In this document: positions 52,067 to 64,000 of the stretch, piece by piece
Numbering within the stretch: the stretch's first letter is position 1
Layout of the letters: every line of letters begins with the position of its first letter
Program-made: the position numbers and the translations under genes
Notes under the pieces: model-generated
Databases searched by the model: none
What the model saw: the letters and a program-made list of their open reading frames with translations, nothing else
What the model was told of the DNA's origin: nothing
Assembly: GCA_036897525.1 (NCBI GenBank)
Contig: JAYMTJ010000039.1
Span: 25,972 to 89,971 of the forward strand
Length of the DNA: 64,000 nucleotides
Direction: 5' to 3'
Origin: Pelargonium x hortorum
Taxonomy: Eukaryota; Streptophyta; Magnoliopsida; Geraniales; Geraniaceae

Positions 52067-54465
52067 TTATAAGTTACAGGATAAATTCTATACTTATTCT
52101 TCATACTCTCTTAGAATAGGCTATTGCTTTCTGTCCTAATTCATGGTTGTATGGAAAAAACTATCTTTTTGTTTTAGGAAGAATAGAAAGGCAAGAGGTT
52201 GCATTTGAGAATGAGAGCTAGTAGTACCTTAAACTTAAAGTAGAGGCGGCTTTTTGCTTAGGAGCTCAATATCCCTCACTCTGTACCAAAAGATGTCAGT
52301 AAGATTTGAAGAACTCTTATCTATATGAAAATGCTTAAAGGGGAACCCAAAAAGGGCCTTTTAAGTATCCTTAGTAAAGAGCAATGCTTGAATTAGATTT
52401 ATTCATCGGTACGCTTTACTTTTGAAAACTTTGAAAGGGTAAGAAAAATAGAATTAAGTGGAAGACACTGAGACAGCATAGTTTGAGCGCACAGCAGGAG
52501 TAGAAGTATATCACTAGAAGTATAAGAACGTAAAAGGATAGCTAGGAAAGCGTGAATTAGAAAGAGGACTCTAGGATTCTTTTGGGGGAGTTAGACAAGG
52601 GTACAAACGATTCTAACTTGGATCAAGGAACTAAAAGAAGATTAAGCCAACCAAGCTACAATATATATCTTTCAAAGGCAGGTTTTTCTTCCTATTCTAA
52701 TCCTTTTCTTCATTTTATGGGTATTTTCTTGGTTAAGTGTAAGTTAACATGGCGGGCCCTATAAAGGAGTGCATAGTTCGTGATTAAACCCGTAGATATA
52801 TATATCTTTAAGGATAGCTCACTGAAACAATATAGCCGAGGCTCCTATAAGGTAAACCTTGGTGTTTGGGGAAGTACTAAATAGCTATACTAAAATCTTT
52901 TATAAATTTTGACTTGTCAATATGAAACTCCAAGAAGTTTATATTAAAGATAAGTAAGAATTATAGATATTAGGTAGGTTTGGTTTTTGTAGGATAACTT
53001 CTTTCTTCTAGGCATGTGCCTTCGTATGGTCTAGATCTAGATATAGAAGCTGGTTTTATAAAAAGTAACAGCTTTATTATAGTTATACTAGAATAGTCTC
53101 TAGATTGACAAGCTTCTAGGAACGCGGATACAGGAAAATAGTAGAAAGACATTCAAGACCTTAGCTCTTAGAAGTGTTACGAGATTAGAACCTCCGTAAT
53201 CCCGATTACTGTATTCTAATTCAGTTAAAAAAATGCTATGTAAAATAAGCTAAAACAATGAATTTCCAGTTAAGTAATAAGGGAAAGGCTAATAGGGTTA
53301 AAACCGGGTTCCTATTTCTTTAGTCTATTTTTTATAAAAAAGCAATAGTAAGCTTCTATTCTTAAAAGAGAGGAGAGGGGATTTCTTACTTATTTCTAGG
53401 CCTTTCTTTAAAGTTTCCTCTTCAAGAAGGAAGGGGATTCTTTTCTCCTTAGCCGAGGGGAGTCTTCTTAAGGGTTAGCTGCTCTAGAATTAGAGGTTGA
53501 TACTTAAAAGAAGTTCCTTTGATTTGGATTTACTAGATCTGCAAAAAAGGCCTTTTGTGACAAAAGAAGTTATTAAAACCCAGGGTACCACACCTCTAAT
53601 TGAGTTGATACATGCCAGAGAGTATACTAGATTTTATATTAAATTCAGGACAACTCTAGTAACAATCTTAATAAATAAAGAATTTCTGCAGATAATAATG
53701 AGTAAAGACTTTGTAAAGTGAACTTAGGCAGGAGTACGCTCTTGTGGTTAGGAAAAACATTTGTCTTTTTTGTATGACTTATGCCGATTCCCGGAGGATT
53801 TGCCAGACTAATTCCCTCGTCTAACTTCTTTTGGTAAATCACTTGAAGTAAAATAACTGGGAAAAATTCCTACACTTTATAAATTTATTCAAGATATTTA
53901 TGCTTAAATACTATAGTGCAGGCGTTTTTGTAGCAGAGTAAGGAAAACTACTCTTTTAGCAATAAGTAAAGTGGACGCTCCTTGGTCGGTACCCAAGAAA
54001 AAGACCAGATCCCTTTTACGATATATACATATGGGTTCTCTAAGAAATGGAATCCCTACTCGGGTAAGTTTAAGACAAATTAAGGCTTTTATCGCATAAA
54101 GCTAAATCTTATACTACTACAAAACAGTGAAATAAATTTCTAACCTGCAACAGGAATACATCTAATTCCAGTATAGAGAGTATAGTAAAACTAACTTGGT
54201 AAATAGAGAAGAAATATTCAGTTTTTTGAAAAGGCTTCTTCTTGAATAGAAAATTAACGCATACTGTCCTATTTGTTTGTGTTTTCCTCGTGTAAAGTAT
54301 ACAGACTCTCAGTTAAAGGAAAGCCAGTCAATTTTGAACCAGTTTCTGTAATAACTGGCAACTTCTCTCATCTTAATATGTGAGAAATTACTCTAGTTTT
54401 ATACTCAATTTACTTGCCTTGCTACCTGATTCAAGTTATCCTCATTTTCCTTAAACTCTCAGTAT

Positions 54466-54480
54466 TATATATATATATAT
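54466..54480. repeat. TA microsatellite
   Basis: Fifteen bases of alternating T and A. Confidence 0.9.
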
Positions 54481-55369
54481 CAGAAAAGCTGGAAACTCTT
54501 CAAAAATTAGATATTGTTTTGCACTAATCCAAGATATACCTACCCCCTCTTTGTATGAGTTCATTTAGTAGTAAGCGGAATGAAAAAAGTACAGAAGTTG
54601 CTAATTTACTAGTGGGTATACCGTAAACTCATTCACGTACCAGGTCTCAGAATTAGGAATTTCAGTTGCTTAACTTAACATTTGTGCTACTATCCCCTTT
54701 TTAGCCTAAAAGAATACAGCTTTTTTAGTTCTTTATTTAGTAAAAGCGCGGAAGGTATCTTATATTATCCATAAGAATTGCTGTAGGTCTATTAACCTAT
54801 ATTTTTATAAAATAAAAAGAAACCTGTCGAATTATCTTGGGATACTTAGTTTGTAAAAAGTCCTAACTATTTTATTTAGTTTAGGCGATCCCTCTTATTT
54901 TCAAACTTTACAGTACAGTCAAAATCAATGAAAGACCTTGTAGTATAAAAGTGTTATTGTTATCTAAATTCATTAGCTCTAAACATCTTTTAGTCACGGC
55001 ACACAGCTTAATAGTTAGTTTTTTGATTTTTACATACAAATGGTTGAAATAATATATATAATCAAACCAAAAGGGTTAATGTAGGATCTTTTATAATCCA
55101 AGGCATACCACATTTTGGGTGGCCTAAGACCAAAGGAAAGACTTTAAACTAACAACACGGAAATCCTTCCAAATATTCCAAGAGAAAACTCCTAACAACC
55201 TCCTAAAAAAAGTTTTCATTGCTACGAGATTAGGTAGTAAGCTACACTTATAATCCTCTATACTAGGGCCTACCTGTTTCTATTATTTTAGGGTCTAAAC
55301 TAAAGTAGCTTCATATTTAATATTTCGACTCTGTTTGAATAAATTGAATGTTCCGATGACTGTACAGAT

Positions 55370-55480
55370 AGAGGGTAAAGCTCTTAAGAAGGTATTGGGC
55401 ATAAGAAAGAGGGTATGCTACAGAAAGAAAGAGTAAGACTAAAGTTCCAGGTATTATTCTCAAGAAAGTTATAGCTGAGA
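55370..55480 (+). repeat. A/G-rich dispersed repeat copy, diverged
   Basis: It contains GGGCATAAGAAAGAGGGTATG, AAAGAGTAAGACTAAAG and AAGAAAGTTATAGCTGAGAT; AAGAAAGTTATAGCT also occurs at about 62,487. A 46-base second repeat (55,562) follows within 100 bases, as another copy of it follows the 51.3 kb member. Confidence 0.4.
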
Positions 55481-55561
55481 TAAGGTAGATACTAATTATG
55501 AAGAGTTAGGGGGCTCCGTATTAGTAAAAGAGGTAAGAGTTTGAAAGGAAGTCAGTAAGCA

Positions 55562-55607
55562 GTTTTATTGGATTAGAACCTACGTAGCTAATGTCTTCTG
55601 TATTCTG
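55562..55607. repeat. 46-base dispersed repeat, copy 2
   Basis: The partner of 51,762-51,807. Here the T-arm-like phrase on the minus strand is clearer: CTACGTAGGTTCTAATCC. A third, weaker relative at 53,183-53,217 shares GATTAGAACCT and CTGTATTCT. Confidence 0.4.
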
Positions 55608-58600
55608 GTTGAAAGAAGTCACAAGGAATTGTTAATAAAAAAGGGGATTCAGTTGCAATTGATCTAAACAAAGCAAGATATTTTATGGTAAAGGCATATG
55701 TAGAAGGGATAAGTCTGCTTTTCTTGTTCTTAGGTATTCTCTTTTAGCTTACTAGATAGGATTTGAACGTTTCTTAGATATCTAATTATAAAAAGCAAAT
55801 ATGTATATAGGGTAAACTTGAGTCTTTATTAATTTCAGCTAGTAATTGAGTTCCAGTTTTGATTGTTGTAAAGCCTTACCCGTGGAGTCCAAAGAAAGAA
55901 AACTGAGTGTTAAGCCTTTCTCTAATAGGGGTTGTCTCGTACTTCTCTCGTCGAAAAGTCTGTTGTGGATTAAGGGGATAGATATTAAAGTTTAGGTTCC
56001 ATACGTGGGATTCGTTGTAAAAGCATGTATATATAGCTTATGAGTTATTGGGATCCCCTTTTTTGTACTGTATTAGTATTAGTAAGGGGAGAGGGCCTGT
56101 ACCAGGAATTCAACTAGGACTTTTTATAATTAAAGATCTATTGCAACAGTAGTCATACTCAGAAAACTCATAGCTAGAATACGAGAAGATACGAAGAATC
56201 CGGAATTTAAGAAAGAGCACTAAGCTATAGTCACTATCAACCACAAACTACAATTGGATCCGACTTGCTGCTGTTCCATAAAAATAAGAACTAAACGGGC
56301 ACCCTATGTAGAAGTAAGGCCACAGTCCTATTAACGAAAGAGCCCTATTAAGGATTGTGGCATATAATATAGGTATAAAAGCTGTTAGTCAATACTTAGA
56401 ATTTTCGAAAAAAGAATTCCTTTGTCTCTCTAAAACTAACAAAAAGCAAATCTCTTATCAATATATAAGCGCTAAAGTAAGTCATTTCATTCTAAAGGAA
56501 TGAAGTAGGCAAAAGGCATAAGAAATAAGAAACAGGAGAAAATGTTACTTGTGAGTCGGGCCCGCTAGCAGGGTAGAGCCTAGATATGCCAGTATATTAA
56601 GAATAGTAAAGATGCAGCAGCTCTTGTGGGTTTTCTCGATTCCTTCTCGGGTTCCAGTTTCCGATTGTAGGGGTTTCATAACTACATAAACTGGGTCTTA
56701 GATTGGGCGGTTTGAAGATATAGATTTTCTTAGTCTTAGCTACGGGATTCTACAAGTCTATTATATTAGATTCGGAGTTTTCCTCAGTTGGATAGAGTAA
56801 GAGGTTCTTGTCAGTCTGAAAGGGGTAAGAAAGCAACTCGGAATGGTATAGTCAAGTCGCTAGGGGGCTTAAGAAGTACCTAAACAGCATAAAAATGACA
56901 TTCTAGATAGAAAAGTGAGGTATTGTATTGTTTGAGTGAATCTGTCTTACTTTTTCTTTAGTTTCTACTGTAAAATCCTTGATTCAAAGTAATGAAGGAG
57001 CTGCTAAGTAGGGCACTCCTGTTGTAGCTATTTGTTTTGTAAGCTATAGTTATAGTAAAGTGTCTTAGTCTTCTTCTATTAGTTCTATATTCTATCTATT
57101 TGTCTTTCTTAGTTATGGAATACAGGGTCTAATCGGGTTCTAGTTTATAAATAAGAGTCTAAGTTATATGGAGGGAAGGCTTCTATAGCCTGACCGGTAT
57201 TCTCTTTTAAGCTTAAGAGTCTACTAAAAACGCAGGGGAGTTCCTGAGACTTTCTTTTTCTAAAGCCCAGTTCCACTTCATCTTAGTGGGATCTATAAAG
57301 AAACCAAGTAAAAGGAACTCAAATTAGGTCACAGGGGGCCCCTCCTTAGCTTAGTAGCCGAACATCATAAAAAGGACACTTTAGGTAGAAAGATTGTTTG
57401 ATTTCATTCGCCTTCCTGTTTTTTTAGCCTTTTGTAGTAAATAAGTAGGAGTTGCTCCTAAAGTCTGTTCCTTTGTTTCTAGGTTTATGGTTGCGGATAG
57501 ATAAGCTAAACTAGAAACTGGTTGGTATAAAAGCAAGGTGGTTTTCTTATCGGCATCGGCTTGACTTAGGTCTGGTGGAAGAATAGAAGGATAGAGCTTT
57601 CCATAGGTTCAGGTTAAGTAAGAGAGTTCCATTAGATTAATAAGAAGATTTTGTTAAAAAGGTTCAGAGGATAAGAATAAAAAGGAAGTTCTTGCAAAAA
57701 GGCATTAGAAATCGAAGCTAAAAGTTCTTCGAGGAGAGCTGAGCCTAGGGTTTATGCAGAAAAAGTCAGAGTTTCAGGGTATAGTAGGAGCACAGGGGTA
57801 TGGAAGGAAAGTCGCGAAGTTAAGTTGTTTAGGCAGGGGATGTAGAGTCAGTCAAAAGAGGGTTAGCTCTTTTATTGGGGTTGAGTAATGTCAAATATGA
57901 AAGTAGGTGGATTTACTAGCCTAAAAAGTTTCACAAAAAGCAGGGAATTTTCTGTAAAAAGAAAAGGAAACACTTTTCGACGGCTCTTCTCCCTTTGAAT
58001 TTGAATGACTTAAGAACTAGCTCAAACCTGCAACCCCTTTTTTATCTCAATAAGAATTTCTTGCTATTCTGGTTCTGAATATTCGGGTAAGTTGGACTGG
58101 AGTAGTTTCCACGTAAGGTGTAGGCAGTCTTTCAATAAACAAAGGGTTTAGGGATTAACCAGATAGAAGATTCTTTTGGCAGTGAAAGAGAGGATTTTCC
58201 TAGAATAAAACATAGTAAGTAAAGACTCTATAAGCCGGTATCTAAAGCTAAAGCAGGGTCTTAGGACTTTTACCGCAGCCCAAAATTAACAACGAAGTTT
58301 CCCGACATAACATAAACGGCAGTTTTAGTACCCATTTTTAAGAAAACCTTAGGATCCATATACCGATAAAACTCCTACTTTTTATATACCAACTTCCCAA
58401 ATTAGGAGATCCCCTACTACTAGTTTAGCTTATCCGCTTGAGAGTTAGAATTAGAAACCCTTCAAACCCTCGTAAAAAGACCTTCATTTCACTCTCCCAA
58501 AAACTCCAAATTCCTATACTATTAGAATTGAAACCCCGGATTCGGACTTGCTGTAACCCTATAAGACTTTGCTCCTAAACAAATACAGTCGCACTTTATG

Positions 58601-59482
58601 AGATAGCTTTTCTACTACCTACCCGAAGCTTTTTTGACTTGGAGAATTTTCCTTTCGCTCCTGCTATATCAACTAGTATCTTCTTCCTATTCAACTAACG
58701 AAAAAGACTGACTTAGAAATTGTTTGGAGAAAAGAAAGGCTTACCTCTGTCCTATAACTACATCAAACTTGACATTTTTAGAGTTCCGTATTTACTGTAT
58801 CTTTCTTGCTTGAATTGCCTCCTTAAACCTATTTCCTTGGAAACTTCTGAATTGCAGGGTAACCCGTATAACCGACCCCTTAATTGCTTACCTCTTTCAG
58901 ACTTTGAATATCCTTCTTCTGAACTAGACCCACCTTTTCTTATTCTATAACATAAAGACTTTCTACAGCTAATAAAACCCTCAATCAAACAACCCTAAAC
59001 TAGAATCTCCTTTGGAGCAAGACCAACAACAAGAATAGCAGGCTTTCACTCTACTTCATTTACTGGAAACTGACTCTTTCTTGTTGCCTGTAACTTAAAT
59101 ACAAAAGCGAACTCCCCTTTTTTTAGAACCTTGTATCAATTTACGAAACAGAACTTACCTTTTACGAATATACTGGAAAATTTCACTTGAAACGAGAAAA
59201 CAAAGCTACTTCTTTATAGAAATCCCCTCACATTCTAGCTAACTCCCTAAGGAAAAACCCTTGACTCGTCAAACCTGAGAGCCTCAGATGAAAGAGAAAT
59301 TTCTTGAGAATGACCTAACTCCTCCTTACCACACCCCTAATGCCTGCTTGCCCGTATACATTCCTACCTTTCCTTTACGCCCCTATAAACCTCGAAAAGC
59401 CTCTTCTTCCTAACAAAAGGGGAATCACTTTACTTCAGTGAAATGAATTCTATTAAGTAGTCTCATTTATGGAATCGGAAAT

Positions 59483-59501
59483 CCTGGAAAAAATCCCACT
59501 A
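59483..59501 (+). repeat. 19-base imperfect direct repeat, copy 1
   Basis: CCTGGAAAAAATCCCACTA matches 60,245-60,263 at 18 of 19 positions. Similar GGAAA...CCC phrases recur between 58.8 and 63.8 kb. Confidence 0.5.
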
Positions 59502-60244
59502 CTTAAAGCCTTCACTTGAAATGCCTTGGAAACCACTCTAATCTAACTGGGACAGGGGAGCCAAACTACTGAACTTACTTGAATGAAAGACTTCCCCGTC
59601 AAAGCTAAGAAAAAGATTCACTCAACCAAGACCTGCGTTTCTATCTAGCTATAATATCAGTTATCCTTAGGTACTTCATAACCCGGTTATTCTGTTTAGC
59701 ACCCGTTTTGACTAGATTTTTTTGAATGGAATGGATCACTTCAAAGTTAGAGTTTAAGAGAGATTCACCCCTTTATTTTATCGATTTAAGAAAAACCTAT
59801 GAGCCCGGGGACTCCTTAGGAAAAGAAAAGCCTCAAAGTAACAGGTTCTAATCACAGTAACACTTTTAGGTAAAATCCCCGAGTTTACTTCAGAACCCTA
59901 TCCCCAAAAACCACCAACTTCATAAATTCTTTCATCATACTTCATAGCTACACTTGCTTTCTTTAGAACTTAACTCGCACTCGTATTCTCTATATGAGGT
60001 AGCTCGGTAGCTTTCCTTGTTAAAGTACACCCTAACTAAGTCAAACTCCTCTTAATTATTCGTTTCAATAGGAAACTAAAATCTGGCATACATATCTAAA
60101 AGAACCGAATTGAGATTCAATCGAATCTCGAATAAAGCCCAGGTTTTTTATAGAAAGTCTTTTATCGGCGGCCGGTGTACCTAACAAACAGGAGCAGCTT
60201 TACTTCAGTTACTTTTTAGTAGATTATCAGAAAACCTGTCAGCA

Positions 60245-60263
60245 CCTGGAAACAATCCCACTA
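60245..60263 (+). repeat. 19-base imperfect direct repeat, copy 2
   Basis: The partner of 59,483-59,501, with a single A to C change. Flanking similarity fades within about 10 bases. Confidence 0.5.
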
Positions 60264-61499
60264 ATGAAAACTCTAATCCAACCTAAGATATCTGTAACAC
60301 TTCTAAAACTCAGAGCTCAAATCTTTCTCTTGTAAAAAAGAATTGAGACTCTTTTCTTTCAAACCCTAGACTTAGACTCGGTTCTTTTTTAGTAGTGGAA
60401 ACCAGAATTCTTATAGCTCTATTCATTCTTTCTATCTGTATTCTTTACTAGTTCCATTAGTCTTCTCTTAATCTTAGAAGGGTTTTTATCTCAAGGCTAA
60501 GACTGAATGAAAGGTTAGCAAAGATTCTACTTTTTGAAGTTAAAGACCCTCATAAACCCATACAAACTCGTGATAAGAAAATGCTATCTCATACTCAGAA
60601 ATAGTAAACCTAGAAACAAAAGAATCTGCCTAGAAAAGGAATCCCAGCTTACCTGAGAGCTCTATATCTCCTTTTCACAGGAAACACATGACTTTCAATA
60701 AAAGGGATTCAAGCAAACAGTGCTAATGGCTAATGTTTCTATCTATAATGTCAAATATCTTTAGAAAGCCTGAGGTAGCCCACTTACTACTTAACTTAAC
60801 AAGGAGAAAAATCCTAAAACTTTCGGGATCCCCTTAAATATTTGACTCCACTACTCATCAGCCCCAGCTAACCAAAAAAAGTTCTATATCAACCAACCTA
60901 CTCTTTACTTACAGGAAAAACCAAAGTACTTACATCTCCAAAAACAGCGGCAGACTTTATAACGTTTAAAGACTTCAATCAGTCAAAGTCAGAATAAGGA
61001 ATACAAATGAATTCGAATCCTGCCGAACTTACTGTTTAGATTGTCAATTATCCCAAGTTTCGAGACTCCGGCGGTGGGTGCCCTATCCGACCTATTTACT
61101 ATCAATCTTTCCTGAGGGGTTCCCATTCAAATCTCTATGACTTTCCTGCACTAAGCTTGATAAGTCGTCACAAAGACCCCAGTTTAGAAAGAGAGGGAGC
61201 TTCACAATTCACTTTCTCTCAAACTCTTTGGAATATTCAAATACGGTTTCTAACTCCCTGTTTCGTTAACTCGGCTAACCTATAAAGGAAACAAGAAGAG
61301 ACTCTATATCTTACCTCGCTAGTAGAATCAAGTAGCTCCGTTCCCTTAAAAGAAAGCCTCCGCTGTTAGCCTTATTAGATATAGATAGGCCTCTTACCTA
61401 CTACAATAATACAATACTACTATGATAGCTCCAATAGCTACACTGGGGAATACCTATAAACTGCTTACCACCTATACTACCTTCCTATATTACCTCAAA

Positions 61500-61650
61500 T
61501 CTAAGTTAGGTACAGCTACTTAGATACGTACATGTATGGCTGTGTCTACTTCTACTTGTGCTACTAAGACTTCTATAGCTCTTTTTGTTACGTATTATGC
61601 TATGTCTGTTATAGTGTCTGTCTCTGCTTCTTCTCCAGGCCTCCCCTTCT
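61500..61650 (-). repeat. T/C-rich stretch, probable inverted repeat copy
   Basis: On the minus strand this reads AGTAGCACAAGTAGAAGTAG and similar units such as AGAAGTCTTAGTAGC, matching the vocabulary of the A/G-rich family in opposite orientation. Assignment rests on texture, not on a long exact match. Confidence 0.3.
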
Positions 61651-62219
61651 CCTATATATTCTTTTAAGAGCCCCTCTCTTTTTCGTATAGCTCTTATAGT
61701 GTCTCCTTCTTTCTACTTCAAAGAATCAAAGAATATAATACAGAAGAAGAGAATCTAGCTCCAGAGTCTAGGTTTGTTAAGCCTGTTAAGTCTAAGTCGT
61801 CTAGGCCTAGCTCAAGCAGGTATAAGAATCCGAACAAAGCAGCATAAGAATCTAGGTCTATAAAATAAAATAGAAAACAAAAGAACAAGAATAAGATTAA
61901 GTATTTGCTGTAGCTATATCAAGTGTTATAAAAATGAAACTATAACAAGACTAAAACCTCCTAAACTAAGAGTTTGAGTCGGTAGGGTATACGTATTCCT
62001 GGTTTCTATCCTCTATATCAATAAAGACAGAAGACAAGAGGAAGATCTCCTATAAAGACTAAAAAAAACTAAAGCAACAGATATAAGAAGTATAATAATA
62101 GCTGCATACCCAGGAATAGAATAGCTACACCAGCTACAATAGGGAGTACCTCTCATAAATAAAGGCTATATCTCCCACATACTTACTAACCTCCTCTCTA
62201 TTAGTTAGGTACGACTCAT

Positions 62220-62310
62220 ACATAGGTATAGCTACTCCTCCTTTTCCTAAAAAGACTGCTGCTATGCCTCCTGCTGTTCGTACTACTACTGTTAAGTCTA
62301 ATACCGAGAT
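62220..62310 (-). repeat. T/C-rich stretch, probable inverted repeat copy
   Basis: The minus strand gives ACAGTAGTAGTACGAACAGC, AGGAGGCATAGCAGCAG and AAAAGGAGGAG, resembling the A/G-rich family. It lies just left of the long plus-oriented copy at 62,440. Confidence 0.3.
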
Positions 62311-62439
62311 ATAGAAGAGTCTGGAACAAGTAAGTCAATGGAAGAATCTAGCTCAAAGAAAAATGAAACCAAAGGAATACAAGGAGTGGCGGAGTATAAG
62401 CCTATGAAAGCAGCACCAGAAGAAAAAGACTATTAGGTA

Positions 62440-62700
62440 ACATACTACAAGAGTACAATAATAAGAAGACTCAAATCCAGATACAGAAGAAAGTTATAGC
62501 TACAGGTACAAGTATATCTTATATGGCAGGTAAGAAGAGGACAGGGAGTACAGGCAACAAGAAGAGTAAGAAGAACCTAGCTGCGGGTATAGCTCGTATG
62601 AATAGTAAGGGTAAGACATTAACTATAGGTACAGCTTAGATTATATGAGGAGCAAAGAGTACAAATAAAAAGAAGTCAATTAAAAGAACAAGTACAAGTC
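62440..62700 (+). repeat. A/G-rich dispersed repeat copy (longest)
   Basis: The longest member, rich in AAGAAGAG, GGTACAGG and GCTACAGGTAC units; AGCTACAGGTAC at 62,498-62,509 recurs at 15,857-15,868. One frame is open for roughly 50 codons and reads IATGTS, KKRTGSTGNKKSKKN and similar. It is flanked on the left by T/C-rich stretches that look like the same family in opposite orientation. Confidence 0.45.
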
Positions 62701-63869
62701 CAGCAAGTAAGTAAGCCCGTTAGTTCTATTAAGTCTGTTAAGTTAAGGAGTAGTACAGAATCTAAGTCTAGCCCAAACAAAGAAGTAAGGCAAGTAAGAA
62801 GTCTAAGTTGCTTTTGTGTATTCGGGTGTTATCCTTGCTAAACTATTACTTTACTACGACCTTCCTCCGCTATCGCTGCAGTCGGTAAATGGGATTATAC
62901 CACTACCATAAATAGGCACTATCTTCGGTAATAAAAAGGGAATGTAATCATGTCAATGTTTATGCTTTATGCCTAGAATGTCTTTATAGTTTGGGTACTC
63001 AGTAATAGTTTGACCTGTTTAGAGCCAAGATTGACTCTTTTTACTCCCTTAAAGGCTCCAGAATTGATACCTAGACTTTAATTAGCCAGCATCGACTTCT
63101 TTTACTGACTTTCAGACCTACTTATCGAAAGCCTGAATCTTAATATCCCAATTCTATATTCTTGAACCTATTAGATAGATATTTCACTTCTTTTTTCGAT
63201 AGTTTGCACTCCTGTCACTTAAAGCCTTTGACCTAGAAGCAATTCCTATGGAGAAACTGGCTTCTCAAAAAACCTAAGGCGCGAAGCCCTCAACTCAGTC
63301 CTTCACCTTGGAAAAGGAACCTTGTTCAGTAAAAAAAAAAGAAATTCCCATTTGTGAAAACTGCTGGTACTGGAAACCCAAGATTATGACTTGCTGAAAT
63401 ATGTAATAGAACTTTAGAATTGAAACCTGTTTTATGGCACCAAGGAAACCCGGGGACCCTCTTACTGACTAGGTTCTACATTCCCTGCCGCCTTGTCTGG
63501 TTAACCTTTTATTGAATTGAATAGAACTCTTTGAACTTGCTTGAAGACACTTTCCAATTTAGGAGATCCAGTTAACTTCATTAATCAATCCTGGCTTTCT
63601 TTCTAATGTTTCACGACTCTCCACAAGCCTAAGCTAACCGCTCACTTTCTAAGTCACTACTCAGGTTTTCGTTCTCTAAATACCTTTTTAAATCGGGTAG
63701 CCCTATCCCACAAAGACTCATCTTCTAAAACCTTGTAACTAATGGAAAATCCCAAGGAATTTTTGAGGACTCAAGAGCTCCACTAAAGTTTCTTACTCAG
63801 AAATCAATAGGGAAAGTCCCTAATTGCATTACCTAGTGCCTAAAAGCATTCCACTTGAAAGAAAAGGCA

Positions 63870-63888
63870 AAAAAAGGAGTCCAGTATA
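63870..63888 (+). repeat. 19-base direct repeat, copy 1
   Basis: AAAAAAGGAGTCCAGTATA, repeated exactly 100 bases downstream at 63,970-63,988. The flanks differ, so this is a short direct repeat and not part of a longer duplication in view. Confidence 0.7.
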
Positions 63889-63969
63889 GCGAGAAAAGTC
63901 CTCAACACCTTTTTAGGAAGGGCTTGGCTCGAACGAAGTGAAGAGGAAGGGAAGACAGAAACCAATTTG

Positions 63970-63988
63970 AAAAAAGGAGTCCAGTATA
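63970..63988 (+). repeat. 19-base direct repeat, copy 2
   Basis: An identical copy of 63,870-63,888. It sits at the window edge, so further copies beyond 64,000 would not be visible. Confidence 0.7.
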
Positions 63989-64000
63989 TATGATAAAGTC

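Larger units (their letters stand above)
48657..64000. other. Gene-free stretch rich in degenerate repeats
   Basis: No frame here resembles a known protein. The two 76-codon frames near 58.7-59.0 kb are antisense to one another and unrecognised. This stretch has the densest set of A/G-rich repeat copies (49.0, 51.3, 55.4 and 62.4 kb, with inverted-looking T/C-rich ones at 61.5 and 62.2 kb). It also has a paired 46-base repeat, a strand-skew switch near 58.26 kb, a trnQ-like remnant at 52.0 kb and short direct repeats near the end. Confidence 0.6.

Noticed and set aside
58720-58988. Two 76-codon frames antisense to each other
   Set aside because: Mutually overlapping, unrecognised, and explained by a local lack of stop triplets.
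1-64000. CRISPR arrays, phage, transposase or defence genes
   Set aside because: No regularly spaced repeats with unique spacers and no frame resembling such proteins were seen.
1-64000. Group II intron domain V or rRNA segments
   Set aside because: I looked for the typical GAGCCGTATG...GTACGGTTC hairpin and for 5S/18S/26S signatures on both strands and found none, though eye scanning is not exhaustive.

Overview
The window looks like part of a very large, gene-poor, AT-rich plant mitochondrial genome. Three lines of evidence agree. There is one intact protein gene, ccmB, which in land plants is a mitochondrial gene. Immediately upstream of it is a class-II tRNA-Tyr(GUA) that matches the native plant mitochondrial type. 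Next to that is a tRNA-Asn(GUU) that closely resembles the plastid-type gene found in seed-plant mitochondria. Splitting the window into species is not possible by eye. A seed plant with an expanded, fast-evolving mitochondrial genome is the best inference; other streptophytes are not excluded.

Layout: 1-47,440 holds no intact gene that I can support. It has many short open frames of the number and size expected by chance at roughly 35% GC, several microsatellites and palindromes, and a set of decayed tRNA-like sequences (about 7.9, 11.05, 16.4, 27.45, 31.5 and 35.15 kb; another at 52.0 kb). The functional island is 47,441-48,360, read entirely on the minus strand in the order trnN, trnY, ccmB, with gaps of 48 and 94 bases. 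A 76-codon, start-less open frame (48,426-48,656) lies just upstream on the same strand and is unassigned. From 48,657 to 64,000 there is again no intact gene. This part carries the clearest copies of a degenerate A/G-rich dispersed repeat, which in one frame reads as short Ala/Thr/Gly/Lys-rich peptides. It also has a sharp change of strand GC skew near 58,260 and some short direct repeats.

How the parts work together: CcmB is the membrane subunit of the inner-membrane ABC complex of cytochrome c maturation (system I), and the two tRNAs serve mitochondrial translation. The three features may share a transcript, but no promoter could be identified. I found no convincing CRISPR, phage, transposase or defence system. 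The most interesting material is the tRNA remnants, the structural oddities of the trnN gene, the dispersed repeat family and the skew switch.
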